Source of the DNA: Pseudomonas sp. TH43
Lineage (GTDB): Bacteria; Pseudomonadota; Gammaproteobacteria; Pseudomonadales; Pseudomonadaceae
Length of the DNA stretch: 64,000 nt
Assembly: GCF_016650635.1 (NCBI RefSeq)
Contig: NZ_JAEKFI010000005.1
Coordinates: forward strand, 124,001-188,000
Reading direction: 5' to 3'
Positions within the stretch are counted from its first letter, which is position 1. Each line of letters starts with the position of its first letter. Shown one piece after another: positions 16,745 through 25,261 of this stretch. A program made the position numbers and the translations under genes. The notes under the pieces are model-generated. The model saw only the letters and a program-made list of their open reading frames with translations. It was not told the origin of the DNA and searched no databases.

Positions 16745-18015
16745 TCCTGCCAACGCTTGAACAACACGCTGGCATTCACTCCGCCAAAACCGAAGCCGTT
16801 GGACAGTGCATATTCGATCGGCATCGCCCGTGCCTGGCCATGGACGATGTCCACACCTTCGCTGGCAGGGTCGGGGTTTTCGAAGTTGAGCGTTGGCGGG
16901 ACGACCTGATCACGAATTGCCAATAACGTGAAGATCGCTTCAAGCCCACCGGCAGCGCCAAGCAAATGACCGGTGGCGGACTTGGTCGAGGTTACGGCGA
17001 TTTTGTTTTCCTTGCCGAATACACTTTTGATCGCCGCCAGCTCGCCAAGATCACCGACCGGCGTGGAAGTGGCATGAGCATTAAGGTGCTGCACCTGGGC
17101 CGGCGTCACACCGGCCTGAGCCAGCGCCAACTCCATTGCTCGCCGAGCACCGCTGCCGTCTTCAGGCCCCGCTGTCAGATGATAGGCATCGGCCGTGGTG
17201 CCGTAACCGACCAGTTCCGCCAAGGGTTTCGCGCCACGCGCCAAGGCGTGCTCCAGAGACTCGATCACCAGCAGGCCCGCCCCCTCGCCCATGACAAAAC
17301 CGTCACGACCGCTGTCGAACGGTCGCGAAGCACGCTGCGGAGTGTCGTTGTAGCCGCTGGACAGCGCCCGAGCTGCCGCGAAGCCGGCAAGGCTGACCCG
17401 ATCAATCGAAGCTTCCGCCCCGCCGCATACAGCGATGTCGGCTTCACCGGCGCGAATCAATCGCGCAGCGTCTCCTATCGCTTGAACCCCGGCGGCACAC
17501 GCCGTCACTGGCGCGCCCAGTGGACCTTTGAGGCCATGCTGGATCGACACGTGACCGGCCGCCAGATTGACCAGAAAGGAAGGAATGGTGAAGGGCGACA
17601 AACGACGCGGGCCGCGGCTGTCAGTCGTACGTACGGCATCGGCAATCGCGCCGAATCCACCCACACCCGAGCCGATAATCGTCGCGGTGCGCTCGCGGTT
17701 TTTTTCTTCGGACGGATGCCACCCAGCCTGCTCCAGCGCCTGTAGGGCGGCCTCCATGGCAAACAGAATGAAGCGATCCATCTTCTTCTGCTCTTTGGGT
17801 GGCGTGGCACGATCCGGATCGAAACCGGCCTCGGCGTCCTCCTCCACGGTTGGCACCCTGCCGCCAACACTCGTTGGCAAGTCAGCCACCACAGCTTCAG
17901 GCAAGTTGCGCAATCCCGAACGCCCTTCCAGCAGACGCTGCCAGACAATTTCGACACCACTGCCCAAGGGTGAAACTAGGCCCATCCCCGTGACGACTAT
18001 TCGACGCTGATCCAT
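16741..18015 (-). CDS. fabF: Beta-ketoacyl-ACP synthase II (FabF paralogue)
   Basis: A 424-residue condensing enzyme. The thiolase-fold catalytic triad is complete: Cys173 in VTACAAG, His314 in NAHATSTPVGD, and His350 in KSATGHLLGAAGG. It should condense malonyl-ACP with acyl-ACP to extend fatty acids by two carbons. This copy is not beside acpP/fabD, where the housekeeping fabF lies in pseudomonads, so it is probably a paralogue with a special role, perhaps in modified or stress-related acyl chains. AGAGG stands about ten bases before the ATG. An SDR gene ends 33 bases away upstream on the same strand, so the SDR gene and fabF likely form an operon. Confidence 0.9.
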   Translation of the reverse strand: MDQRRIVVTGMGLVSPLGSGVEIVWQRLLEGRSGLRNLPEAVVADLPTSVGGRVPTVEEDAEAGFDPDRATPPKEQKKMDRFILFAMEAALQALEQAGWHPSEEKNRERTATIIGSGVGGFGAIADAVRTTDSRGPRRLSPFTIPSFLVNLAAGHVSIQHGLKGPLGAPVTACAAGVQAIGDAARLIRAGEADIAVCGGAEASIDRVSLAGFAAARALSSGYNDTPQRASRPFDSGRDGFVMGEGAGLLVIESLEHALARGAKPLAELVGYGTTADAYHLTAGPEDGSGARRAMELALAQAGVTPAQVQHLNAHATSTPVGDLGELAAIKSVFGKENKIAVTSTKSATGHLLGAAGGLEAIFTLLAIRDQVVPPTLNFENPDPASEGVDIVHGQARAMPIEYALSNGFGFGGVNASVLFKRWQD

Positions 18016-18047
18016 ACCGCGTGTACCTCTGACCGATTCAGGAAAAC

Positions 18048-18842
18048 TTACTTGTAACGACTGGCTGCCGAACTACGGGACAGGTTCGGTGCCATAACGT
18101 GCCGTGCAGCAACAAAGGCATGCCACTCGCCCGCGTCCGGCAGAGATGGGATAGTAACGAGCTCACCTTGATCCAGACCGGCCAGCGCGGCATCAACCAT
18201 CTCCCCGGCTTCCATCACCATTTCGGCCGGGATCCCGCTGGCGTCGATCCCGGATCGCTCCCAGATTTCCGTACGGGTAACACCAGGCAGCACCGCCTGC
18301 ACCTTGACTCCGGTACCTTCGAGTTCGGCATTCAAGGATTGTGTGAGGCTCAAGACATAAGCTTTGCTGGCACTGTAGGTCGCATTGAAACGCTCAGGAA
18401 ACAGCGCTACCACCGAGGCGATATTGATGATCGTGCCGCGACCTGCCTTGGCGAAAGTCGCCGCGGCTGCAGAGGCCAACAGCGTTACGGCAGTGACATT
18501 CAACTGGATCAAACGCTCCAGTTGTTCCGCGTCTGAATTGGCCAGCAATCCGTTCGCCGCCACACCGGCGTTGTTCACCAACAGGCTGATGCTCGAATCA
18601 CTGCGTAAGTGCTGCTCCAGTTTGAGCACGTCATCCTTTTGCGTCAGATCCGCCTTCATCACTTCGACCTGAACGCCATGAGCCTCGCGCAACTGGCTCG
18701 CGGCGTTTTCCAGGCGCTCCAGATCACGGGCGACCAACAACAAATCGAACCCGCGCGCTGCCAACCGTTCAGCGTAAATCGCACCGATACCGGACGATGC
18801 ACCCGTGACAAGAGCCGTACCTAGGGCTGCAACAGAATTCAT
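18048..18842 (-). CDS. Short-chain dehydrogenase/reductase
   Basis: A 264-residue classical SDR. The cofactor motif TGASSGIGAIYAERLAARG is near residues 13-31, NNAGVA near 90, and the catalytic Ser with YSASK (Tyr/Lys) near 155-160. NADP use is suggested by the basic residues after the second strand (VARDLERL). It lies immediately before the fabF paralogue, suggesting a 3-ketoacyl reductase-like or related step, but the substrate cannot be read. AGGAG seven bases before ATG 18842 rules out the longer frame starting at 18932. Confidence 0.88.
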   Translation of the reverse strand: MNSVAALGTALVTGASSGIGAIYAERLAARGFDLLLVARDLERLENAASQLREAHGVQVEVMKADLTQKDDVLKLEQHLRSDSSISLLVNNAGVAANGLLANSDAEQLERLIQLNVTAVTLLASAAAATFAKAGRGTIINIASVVALFPERFNATYSASKAYVLSLTQSLNAELEGTGVKVQAVLPGVTRTEIWERSGIDASGIPAEMVMEAGEMVDAALAGLDQGELVTIPSLPDAGEWHAFVAARHVMAPNLSRSSAASRYK

Positions 18843-18908
18843 GACCGTACTCCTGAAATGCTTGAGGGATCGCCTCTGAATCCTTTTGATGCAGAGCGCG
18901 TGGAAATT

Positions 18909-18922
18909 ATTATAGGCATAAT
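18909..18922 (-). promoter_or_regulatory. AT-rich palindrome upstream of the SDR-fabF pair
   Basis: ATTATAGGCATAAT is an imperfect palindrome (five-base arms ATTAT/ATAAT around four bases) located about 67 bases before the SDR start. Its minus-strand copy contains TATAAT, so it could be a -10 box overlapped by an operator for the nearby TetR protein. This is a suggestion from symmetry only. Confidence 0.3.
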
Positions 18923-19000
18923 CCAAAGCCAATATGATAGCCGTAATTTTTTGCTATCCGACGAGCGTCCCCTTCGCCTTCCACGCAAAACTCGCGAACA

Positions 19001-19032
19001 GAAAAACAAAAAGGCCGGTCAATGACCGGCCC
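19001..19032 (-). terminator. Rho-independent terminator of the ComEA-like gene
   Basis: On the minus strand GGCCGGTC, loop ATT, GACCGGCC (positions 19013-19031) is followed by TTTTTGTTTTT (complement of 19002-19012). It lies 21 bases past the stop codon. Confidence 0.9.
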
Positions 19033-19052
19033 CTTGGCGTTGAACAATCAGC

Positions 19053-19388
19053 TTAGTTCACTTCCAGCTTCTCGCGATTACGATCCAGAATCGCCTTGCC
19101 GATCCCCTTCACTTCCAGCAACTCATCGACCGAGGAGAACGGCCCGTTTGTTTCACGATACGTAACAATTGCTTTGGCCTTGGCTTCGCCTACGCCGGAC
19201 AATTCCTTTTGCAGCGTCGCCGAGTCGGCTTCGTTGAGATCGATTTTCGCAGTTTGGGAAGAAACTGCAGCGTCCATCACGATCGGTGCCTTAACTGGCT
19301 CCGACGTCGCGACGGGTGCTGCAATCGCGGCAATCGAGGCGCTAGTGAGGAAAGCAAAAATCAGAGAATGGAAGTAACAGGTACGCAT
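19053..19388 (-). CDS. ComEA-like helix-hairpin-helix DNA-binding protein
   Basis: A 111-residue secreted protein. The N-terminal 23-25 residues (ending ASIAAIAA) form a signal peptide. The C-terminal half is a ComEA-type double helix-hairpin-helix: IDLNEADSATLQKELSGVGE and VDELLEVKGIGKAILDRNRE. Such periplasmic proteins bind DNA, as in competence, though small ComEA paralogues often lack a known role. GGAG lies seven bases before ATG 19388. Its place beyond wbpM marks the outer end of the O-antigen locus, as for PA3140 in P. aeruginosa. Confidence 0.88.
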   Translation of the reverse strand: MRTCYFHSLIFAFLTSASIAAIAAPVATSEPVKAPIVMDAAVSSQTAKIDLNEADSATLQKELSGVGEAKAKAIVTYRETNGPFSSVDELLEVKGIGKAILDRNREKLEVN

Positions 19389-19622
19389 AATGAAGCTCCA
19401 TGATATTGATTTGAGAAAGCAGATTTTCCTAAGCTGCATCTCAAAACTAGACGACAATGCGAAACTGTCAAAATCTCATTCCTTACCAAATATGTAATAG
19501 TCTAAATTCTAAGGTCATTGGCGGGCACGCTGTACCCGCCGCCTCTTTGCACCAAGCGACAGCCCCCGTCCACCCGAGGCAATCGCGGCCGTACGAGCTA
19601 CCGCAGTCGAACAGCACAGCGG

Positions 19623-19628
19623 TATAAT
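19623..19628 (+). promoter_or_regulatory. Possible -10 box for the acetyltransferase gene
   Basis: TATAAT, a perfect sigma-70 -10 hexamer, 43 bases before the ATG at 19671. The expected -35 region near 19600 is a poor match, so activity is uncertain. Confidence 0.4.
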
Positions 19629-19670
19629 TCGCTACTATATTTTTTCATTCCACTGTTCAAGGATATTTGT

Positions 19671-20240
19671 ATGGGAATGCTGACTCGAGAAGAAATTGAA
19701 AAGATGGGTTTTTTGCACGTAGGCCAAAATCCGCGACTTTCTGATAAAGCCTCCTATTACAACTGCGGAAACATTTCCATTGGCGACAACGTACGCATCG
19801 ATGACTTCTCCGTGATCTCAGCGGGTGAAGGAGGAATAAAAATTGGTAACTACATTCACATTGCTGTTTACAGTTTGCTTCAGGGTGCAGCAAAAATCAC
19901 TTTGGAAGATTACAGTGGCCTGTCATCACGAGTGTCCGTTTATAGCAGTAGCGATGACTACAGCGGCGCAAGTATGACCAACCCCACCGTTCCTGAAGCA
20001 TTCACCAATGTAAAAACCAAAGAAATAAACATCGGTCGCCACGTAATCATTGGCTGCGGCAGTATCGTTCTCCCAGGTGTCACTCTGGAAGAAGGCGTTG
20101 CCGTAGGTGCACTCAGCATGATCACCAAAAACTGTCATGCATTCGGAATATACTCAGGCAGTCCGGCGAAACGTATCTCCGAACGTAAAAGAGACTTGTT
20201 GGAGCTTGAGGAAAAATTTCTGGAAGGCGTGCATCTTTAG
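19671..20240 (+). CDS. Hexapeptide-repeat acetyltransferase (VioB-like)
   Basis: A 189-residue left-handed beta-helix acyltransferase. Hexapeptide-type repeats run from about residue 34 to 160 (for example ISIGDNVRIDDFSVIS, IKIGNYIHIAVYS, INIGRHVIIGCGSIVLPGV). The SSSDDYSGASMTNPTVPE segment and the end SPAKRISERKRDLLELEEKF are typical of sugar N- or O-acetyltransferases of O-antigen loci, including dTDP-4-amino-4,6-dideoxyglucose N-acetyltransferase VioB. With a VioA-like aminotransferase in the same locus, formation of dTDP-Qui4NAc is the best guess; galactoside-type O-acetylation is the alternative. AAGGA is seven bases before the ATG. It faces the rest of the cluster and converges with the GT61 gene. 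Confidence 0.75.
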   Translation: MGMLTREEIEKMGFLHVGQNPRLSDKASYYNCGNISIGDNVRIDDFSVISAGEGGIKIGNYIHIAVYSLLQGAAKITLEDYSGLSSRVSVYSSSDDYSGASMTNPTVPEAFTNVKTKEINIGRHVIIGCGSIVLPGVTLEEGVAVGALSMITKNCHAFGIYSGSPAKRISERKRDLLELEEKFLEGVHL

Positions 20241-20291
20241 TCAGACCAACGTTCGGCGCTGAAGAAATCAGACACCACACCGAAGAACGTG

Positions 20292-20324
20292 CAGTGCCTG
20301 CTGGAAATACTCCAGCAGGCACTG
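20292..20324. terminator. Strong stem-loop between convergent genes
   Basis: Perfect 14-base stem CAGTGCCTGCTGGA (20292-20305) with TCCAGCAGGCACTG (20311-20324), loop AATAC. It lies 51 bases past the acetyltransferase stop and 38 bases past the stop of the opposing glycosyltransferase. There is no clean U-tract on either side, so it may act as a shared terminator or an mRNA 3'-end protector. Confidence 0.6.
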
Positions 20325-20362
20325 AAAAATTAGTAATTTGACTATTAAAAAACGAGATTGTT

Positions 20363-22513
20363 CTATTCCGCAGCCCAATCTATTGCTCGCTGTATATCTT
20401 CTAAGGAAACAGTGTAATTTCTATGATACCGGTGAACTCCCCATTGATCGCCATTCGTCTCTCCCTGCACAAACATTATCTTAGCACCACCAGACTCAAT
20501 GAAACTGGAATAACCTCTGAAATTGAAATCAGCGCAGTCGTTTATCAATGCAACAATCTTGGCATCGGAGTTACAGAATATCGCATTAGTTAACGCTGAA
20601 CTGCTTGAACCGAGCACTATGGACGCGGAGCTAAACACGCTCACCTGTTCAGAAAAGCTCATCGTCTCTGGATAAATCGTCGTGAACCCTTGTTCGCGCA
20701 GGTAAGACTCTACTTCGCTCTCGTTAACAAGTTGGCGGCTACTAAATCCCCGCCGTGATAGAAATATACGCTTCGGGACTGCCGGTGCTTCTACCCCCTC
20801 AATTCCAAGCGCTCGCAGAATACGCTCCCTAAGAGACGAAAAAATATCCCTTGGCCAAACCGTGTCATAGGCATCACCTTCTCGAACATCAAGTGGAAAG
20901 TATGCTGGCACAGGGGCCACACCCAAATGTGCGAACTCTATTACTTCATTTGATTGCAATGTGATAACCGCACGCTTTTTGGAGTTAAGCAGATCAAGTG
21001 ATTCCAGATGCGATTTTGGCATGTTCGCATTCACATAAATCGGTAAATGCTCAGGGCATACATCACTGTCATAGGCCAGCATCCTAGGGAGGTACTCTAG
21101 AAACCAGTGACCATAATTATTACTTTGCACTCCGAACATCATCAAGCCACTTTCAGCAACCGTTGGTTGCGTTTTTGGCAGTTGTACCAAAGCGTTGGAA
21201 CCAGCTGTTGAAAGGACAAGTTTCAGCCCATCATGCGAATCGCCTACGACTGAACGCGAGAATTCACTATGAACTACGCCATCAAACAGCAACTGCCCTT
21301 GATCTACAATAATATTCGCCTTTGAAAATGCAACGCAGTTCTGCAAAAGGGAAAAATAGAACGCAGGCGCTTCGAGCCCTCCCGCTTGAGAAGTAAGTAC
21401 TGGCGCCCTATTCAGGAATCTTAAAGAAGCTTCTTGCATGGCACGCTGAGGAATTAACTCAAAATAGTCCCATTTTTTTTGCTCGCAGCAGGACACCACA
21501 GGCTTGAACGGCATATTAAAAACTTCAAAATCATCGGTGATCAAACCGCTTTTCTTTACGAGTACACTACCCTGCTCAGTCTGTCCATTGCTGAAGCAAA
21601 TCAGACCCAGACGGAAGATAGAATCATTGGCGATATCGAAACCAAACTCTGCGGCGAGCAAGTAGTTTTTGTAAGCAGCATCAATATCACCTAACCTTTC
21701 TGCAATAGAGCCTGCCTGGATCAACCCGTGTAGGAAATATTTTTCCCCATCCAGAACGCCCGGAATATCGGAAAGCCGCGAAAATACTTTTCTTGCGAAT
21801 GACAATCGACCCGCCAAGCAGGCACATAGACCAAGTGTTTTCACGAAAAATACAAAAGGCATCCGAAGCCTAACCAAACGAAGTAGTTGCAGTGATCTTC
21901 TGATCTCGTTTTGCGAAGCTAGAAATACGGAACGATATGCTATTACAAAGTCATTCGAATCCTCAACTCCACTTGATAAGAAACTAAGCTCATTCGAAAT
22001 AATCTTGGCAATAGGCGCAGGATCACGCCCCTCACCAATACCAGCGTGAATATAATGAAGTAACGGGTTCACTCCAGCTGCCTTGATATCAGGATATGAA
22101 TCCAAATAAAAAGAGGTACTGAAAAATGGTGATGGATCAAATCCAAGCGCCACACCTTCAAGCAAATAATGCTCCAAGAGCGACGATTGTGGCTTCGGCA
22201 GACTGGCAATCTGCTGCTGGTAATACTTTTCATCGAACAAGGGATGAGGATTCAGATCCCCCCGCCTACTTTGAAGATAATCTTTTATCGGTTCCAAGCC
22301 CGCGTCCGTACGCGGGCTTTGACGCTGCCAATAGCTGACATCGAAATAGGGCTGAACCTGCGCTACCCTATTATTCAACTCTGCCTGGAGCAAATCATCA
22401 TTGGCAACCAAACTAACTTTTTCACGCCGCTTCGAGAAAAAGCTAAAGAAACGCAGCCCGTGTCCTTTGATATTTTTCAAAATATTAGGTCTCAGTACGA
22501 ATCGGCAAGACAT
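20363..22513 (-). CDS. Large GT61-type (DUF563) glycosyltransferase with N-terminal repeats
   Basis: A 716-residue protein in three parts. Residues about 55-170 hold three tandem repeats of roughly 38 residues, the clearest being SFYLDSYPDIKAAGVNPLLH followed by YIHAGIGEGRDP. Residues about 190-330 are alpha-helical and TPR-like. The C-terminal half resembles family GT61/DUF563, with NNYGHWFLEYLPRML, PKRIFLSRRGFSSRQLVNES and GSSSSALTNAIFC. It probably adds a sugar to the surface polysaccharide; donor and linkage are unknown. Its ATG lies inside the last codons of the preceding GT4-like gene (22-base overlap) and has no clear ribosome site, suggesting translational coupling. The DNA is AT-rich compared with the flanks. 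Confidence 0.75.
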   Translation of the reverse strand: MSCRFVLRPNILKNIKGHGLRFFSFFSKRREKVSLVANDDLLQAELNNRVAQVQPYFDVSYWQRQSPRTDAGLEPIKDYLQSRRGDLNPHPLFDEKYYQQQIASLPKPQSSLLEHYLLEGVALGFDPSPFFSTSFYLDSYPDIKAAGVNPLLHYIHAGIGEGRDPAPIAKIISNELSFLSSGVEDSNDFVIAYRSVFLASQNEIRRSLQLLRLVRLRMPFVFFVKTLGLCACLAGRLSFARKVFSRLSDIPGVLDGEKYFLHGLIQAGSIAERLGDIDAAYKNYLLAAEFGFDIANDSIFRLGLICFSNGQTEQGSVLVKKSGLITDDFEVFNMPFKPVVSCCEQKKWDYFELIPQRAMQEASLRFLNRAPVLTSQAGGLEAPAFYFSLLQNCVAFSKANIIVDQGQLLFDGVVHSEFSRSVVGDSHDGLKLVLSTAGSNALVQLPKTQPTVAESGLMMFGVQSNNYGHWFLEYLPRMLAYDSDVCPEHLPIYVNANMPKSHLESLDLLNSKKRAVITLQSNEVIEFAHLGVAPVPAYFPLDVREGDAYDTVWPRDIFSSLRERILRALGIEGVEAPAVPKRIFLSRRGFSSRQLVNESEVESYLREQGFTTIYPETMSFSEQVSVFSSASIVLGSSSSALTNAIFCNSDAKIVALINDCADFNFRGYSSFIESGGAKIMFVQGETNGDQWGVHRYHRNYTVSLEDIQRAIDWAAE

Positions 22514-24411
22514 TTTTTGATAAGCTCGATTCTAGGACGCATTTGAACCTCATAACTAAACTCTCTCAATATCGATTTCCTGCCGGCAACCCCCAACTCA
22601 AATAGCCCCTTGCGATCGTTCAGATACTCATTAATGAGCGAGCAAATCCTATCGGCATCCCGATTAATAACTACCATCTCGTCACTTTTAAATATCGGGC
22701 TTCCATCAAGATGTTGATTAAAACCTTTGAAGTCTGTCAAAAACACCGCTACGCCCCTCAGGCCTGCCTCGACTACAGCAGTAGTAGGAAACCCGTCGAA
22801 CGATTCCGGTTGGGTTGGATCGAGTGCCGACGCTTGTATATTTGGTGACAAGATCAGATCCATCCGCCTATAAAAATCATCAAAAAATTCAGCCGGGCGC
22901 GCGCCGTAGTAGGTAATATTCTGCGCACCACCTATGTCGATAACAGAGGCATCAAATCCGCCGACTACGTGAAAGCGAATATTGGGACTGTTCGAAAATT
23001 TTTTGACCACCTCTACAAATACATCGTAACCCTTTTCGGCTCCCGTAGCAGAGTACCGCTGCGCTACAAAGCAAACATCCAAAGGTTTGTCCAGATCCCT
23101 GTGAATAGTAATCTCAGGATCCATCTTGAACACTTCTGGAATAATACCGCCATATATATGTTGAATTCGATCAGCATTACAAAATCCGCCTTCAATCAAG
23201 TAGCGGTAAGTTGCTAATTGAGTTGTAATAATTTTTGTAAGTTTTGGATTATCGCAAAGACGTCTCAGCTTTGAGTTGGAGTCTTCGTCATTCAGATTAA
23301 AGCCCCCTCCTGGATAAAGGGTGAACAATAAATGCTGGGCCGACGGCACACCAACCTTTGAGTAAAAATAATCAGCCAGATTTAAAAAAACACAATAGGC
23401 TACTTTGGGTTTACCAATAGCATCTGCATCATAATATCTCAGGCGATCAGTGGATATTTTGGTTTCCGCCGTCAGACTTTCCACCTGCTGATGAAACTGG
23501 AGACTTTCACCATATCGAGTCAAGTTCTCCGGCTTAACGTGTATACTGCATCCTTGAATTTCTTCCAAATAGCTTCGAAACTCTCCATAACGAAACGAAG
23601 AAATCTTGGAAGGGAATGTAGTGTCTAGTAACAGCAGGTCGCTTTGCAGGCAAACCGAACCGTTTACCAGTTTGGCCTCCTTCAATGCCAAGGATGCTTC
23701 ATTAAAAAAATCACTCAATTCTGGCGGGACTGAATCCAATACCCCAGGTAAAGATAAGTATCTATCTGCTAAAGCTATTTTATCCGCCCGAAAAGCCAGC
23801 AACGCCAATAAGAGCTTTATAACTCCGGATTCTGGAAGGATATGAGATAGTTTTTCGCATAACAACTGAGCAGATAGCGAGTTATCTTTTTCAGCCCCTT
23901 GGTAGAGACTTAGAAAAACTTTTAGCGCTGTCATTTCCAAGAGATCGGAATAAATCTCCGTCAGCTCCCGGCTTGACTCTTTAGACAAAAACCAATTCAG
24001 AGTTGATGTTATTTGATCTACATTTGTATTGTAGAAATCAAGTGTGAGCTTCAACCCAATTGCACTTTTGTGCTCTGGATCCAGCGACAGAGCATTGTCA
24101 ATTTTTTTTACGGCGCCATCACTGGTAATAGACAGTGGCATCCTACCTTCGTAATAGCCACTATCTATGAAATGTTGCAGCGGATCGACGCCCGCTAATC
24201 CAATATCCGGGTAACTTGAAAGATAGTAATCTTTATCAAAAAGTTCAATACAGGCCATTTGAAAAGAAGTCAACACGGGAGCATTTATTTCCTCCACAAT
24301 TGACTCATTCTGAACGTGCTTATTCCGTATCGAAAAATGACCGATCAACTCAGTCAGGTACCTTTTCAAGTTTCCCACTTTAGTCACCCACGGGTATTCA
24401 CTACCCTGCAT
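22492..24411 (-). CDS. Large GT4-type glycosyltransferase with N-terminal repeat module
   Basis: A 639-residue protein. Residues about 57-95 contain one YPD-type repeat (DKDYYLSSYPDIGLAGVDPL then QHFIDSGYYEGRMP). A helical TPR-like region follows to about residue 265 and includes LSLPGVLDS, which is matched by LSDIPGVLDG in the next protein. The C-terminal 330 residues look like a GT-B family 4 transferase: DVCFVAQRYSATGAEKGYDV, IRFHVVGG, and SPNIQASALDPTQPESFDGF with the acidic donor-site segment. It likely acts in chain assembly. The start at 24411 has only a poor ribosome site; GTG codons a few residues in are alternatives. AT-rich, consistent with acquisition by transfer. Confidence 0.75.
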   Translation of the reverse strand: MQGSEYPWVTKVGNLKRYLTELIGHFSIRNKHVQNESIVEEINAPVLTSFQMACIELFDKDYYLSSYPDIGLAGVDPLQHFIDSGYYEGRMPLSITSDGAVKKIDNALSLDPEHKSAIGLKLTLDFYNTNVDQITSTLNWFLSKESSRELTEIYSDLLEMTALKVFLSLYQGAEKDNSLSAQLLCEKLSHILPESGVIKLLLALLAFRADKIALADRYLSLPGVLDSVPPELSDFFNEASLALKEAKLVNGSVCLQSDLLLLDTTFPSKISSFRYGEFRSYLEEIQGCSIHVKPENLTRYGESLQFHQQVESLTAETKISTDRLRYYDADAIGKPKVAYCVFLNLADYFYSKVGVPSAQHLLFTLYPGGGFNLNDEDSNSKLRRLCDNPKLTKIITTQLATYRYLIEGGFCNADRIQHIYGGIIPEVFKMDPEITIHRDLDKPLDVCFVAQRYSATGAEKGYDVFVEVVKKFSNSPNIRFHVVGGFDASVIDIGGAQNITYYGARPAEFFDDFYRRMDLILSPNIQASALDPTQPESFDGFPTTAVVEAGLRGVAVFLTDFKGFNQHLDGSPIFKSDEMVVINRDADRICSLINEYLNDRKGLFELGVAGRKSILREFSYEVQMRPRIELIKKCLADSY

Positions 24412-24505
24412 AAACGCACTTTATTATAGTTGCTTAGCATTGCCCCATATAATTGGATCGATTTCCACTATCTAAACTACTATCGAGGCAGCGCTTTTTG
24501 CTCAG

Positions 24506-25249
24506 CTAGAAACCAAAATATGCCGCAGAGACGGACTCAGGATCTCCGTCCATACGGATTTTTCCGTGTTCTAACCAAATGGCACGATTACAAGTATTTA
24601 AAACCAACTCGCGCGAATGGGTAGCTACAACGAGAATCTTGGTCGAGTTAAGTATATCGGTCATTCGCTCTTGCGCTTTATGCTTGAAATTTTCATCTCC
24701 AACAGCAAGCCATTCATCCATCAAGAGTATTTCTGGTGAAATAATCGTCGAAACAGAAAACGCCAATCTCAGGTGCATACCTGATGAGTAGGTTCGAGTC
24801 GGCATATCGATGAAATCGCCCAGTTCTGAAAACTCCACGATCTCTTCAAAACGTTTTTCAATTTCAGACTTCTTTATCCCCAACAACGCAGCCCGATAGT
24901 AAATATTTTCTCTACCGGTTGCTTCGTGATCGATACCTAATGAAATGTCGATCAGGGATCCAACTTCACCGTGAATTTCCGCAACCCCTGAAGTAGGGAC
25001 AAATACACCGGAAAGTAACCGAAGCAATGTACTCTTGCCGGCGCCGTTGTGGCCCAACAGGCCCACTCTTTCACCTTCTTTCAAAGAGAACGAGAGACCC
25101 TCAAGAGCACGGACCACCACATGCCCTCTATCATCAGCGGAAAGAGTACCACCCGTTGCGACCTGCATAAGCCGTTTTTTCAGTGAGCGGCCATTGGCAT
25201 TATAAATAGGGAACTCGGCTGTAACATTCGTAAAATCAATAGAAGCCAT
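24506..25249 (-). CDS. wzt: O-antigen/polysaccharide ABC exporter ATPase (short Wzt)
   Basis: A 247-residue ABC ATPase. Walker A is GLLGHNGAGKSTLLRLLSG, the signature is YSSGMHLRLAFS, Walker B is EILLMDEWLAVGD, and the switch histidine is in VVATHS. It pairs with the permease encoded 12 bases upstream to export a lipid-linked polysaccharide across the inner membrane. It ends shortly after the nucleotide-binding fold and therefore lacks the C-terminal carbohydrate-binding domain of E. coli O9a-type Wzt; it resembles the short exporters that act without a capped chain end. No strong ribosome site, so coupling to the permease gene is likely. Confidence 0.92.
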   Translation of the reverse strand: MASIDFTNVTAEFPIYNANGRSLKKRLMQVATGGTLSADDRGHVVVRALEGLSFSLKEGERVGLLGHNGAGKSTLLRLLSGVFVPTSGVAEIHGEVGSLIDISLGIDHEATGRENIYYRAALLGIKKSEIEKRFEEIVEFSELGDFIDMPTRTYSSGMHLRLAFSVSTIISPEILLMDEWLAVGDENFKHKAQERMTDILNSTKILVVATHSRELVLNTCNRAIWLEHGKIRMDGDPESVSAAYFGF

Positions 25250-25261
25250 TATAGATATCCG

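Noticed and set aside
19585..19620. Possible JUMPstart/ops element (CTACCGC) before the acetyltransferase gene
   Set aside because: Only a partial and reversed match to GGCGGTAG, with wrong orientation for the gene downstream; RfaH-type ops is also not expected to act here.
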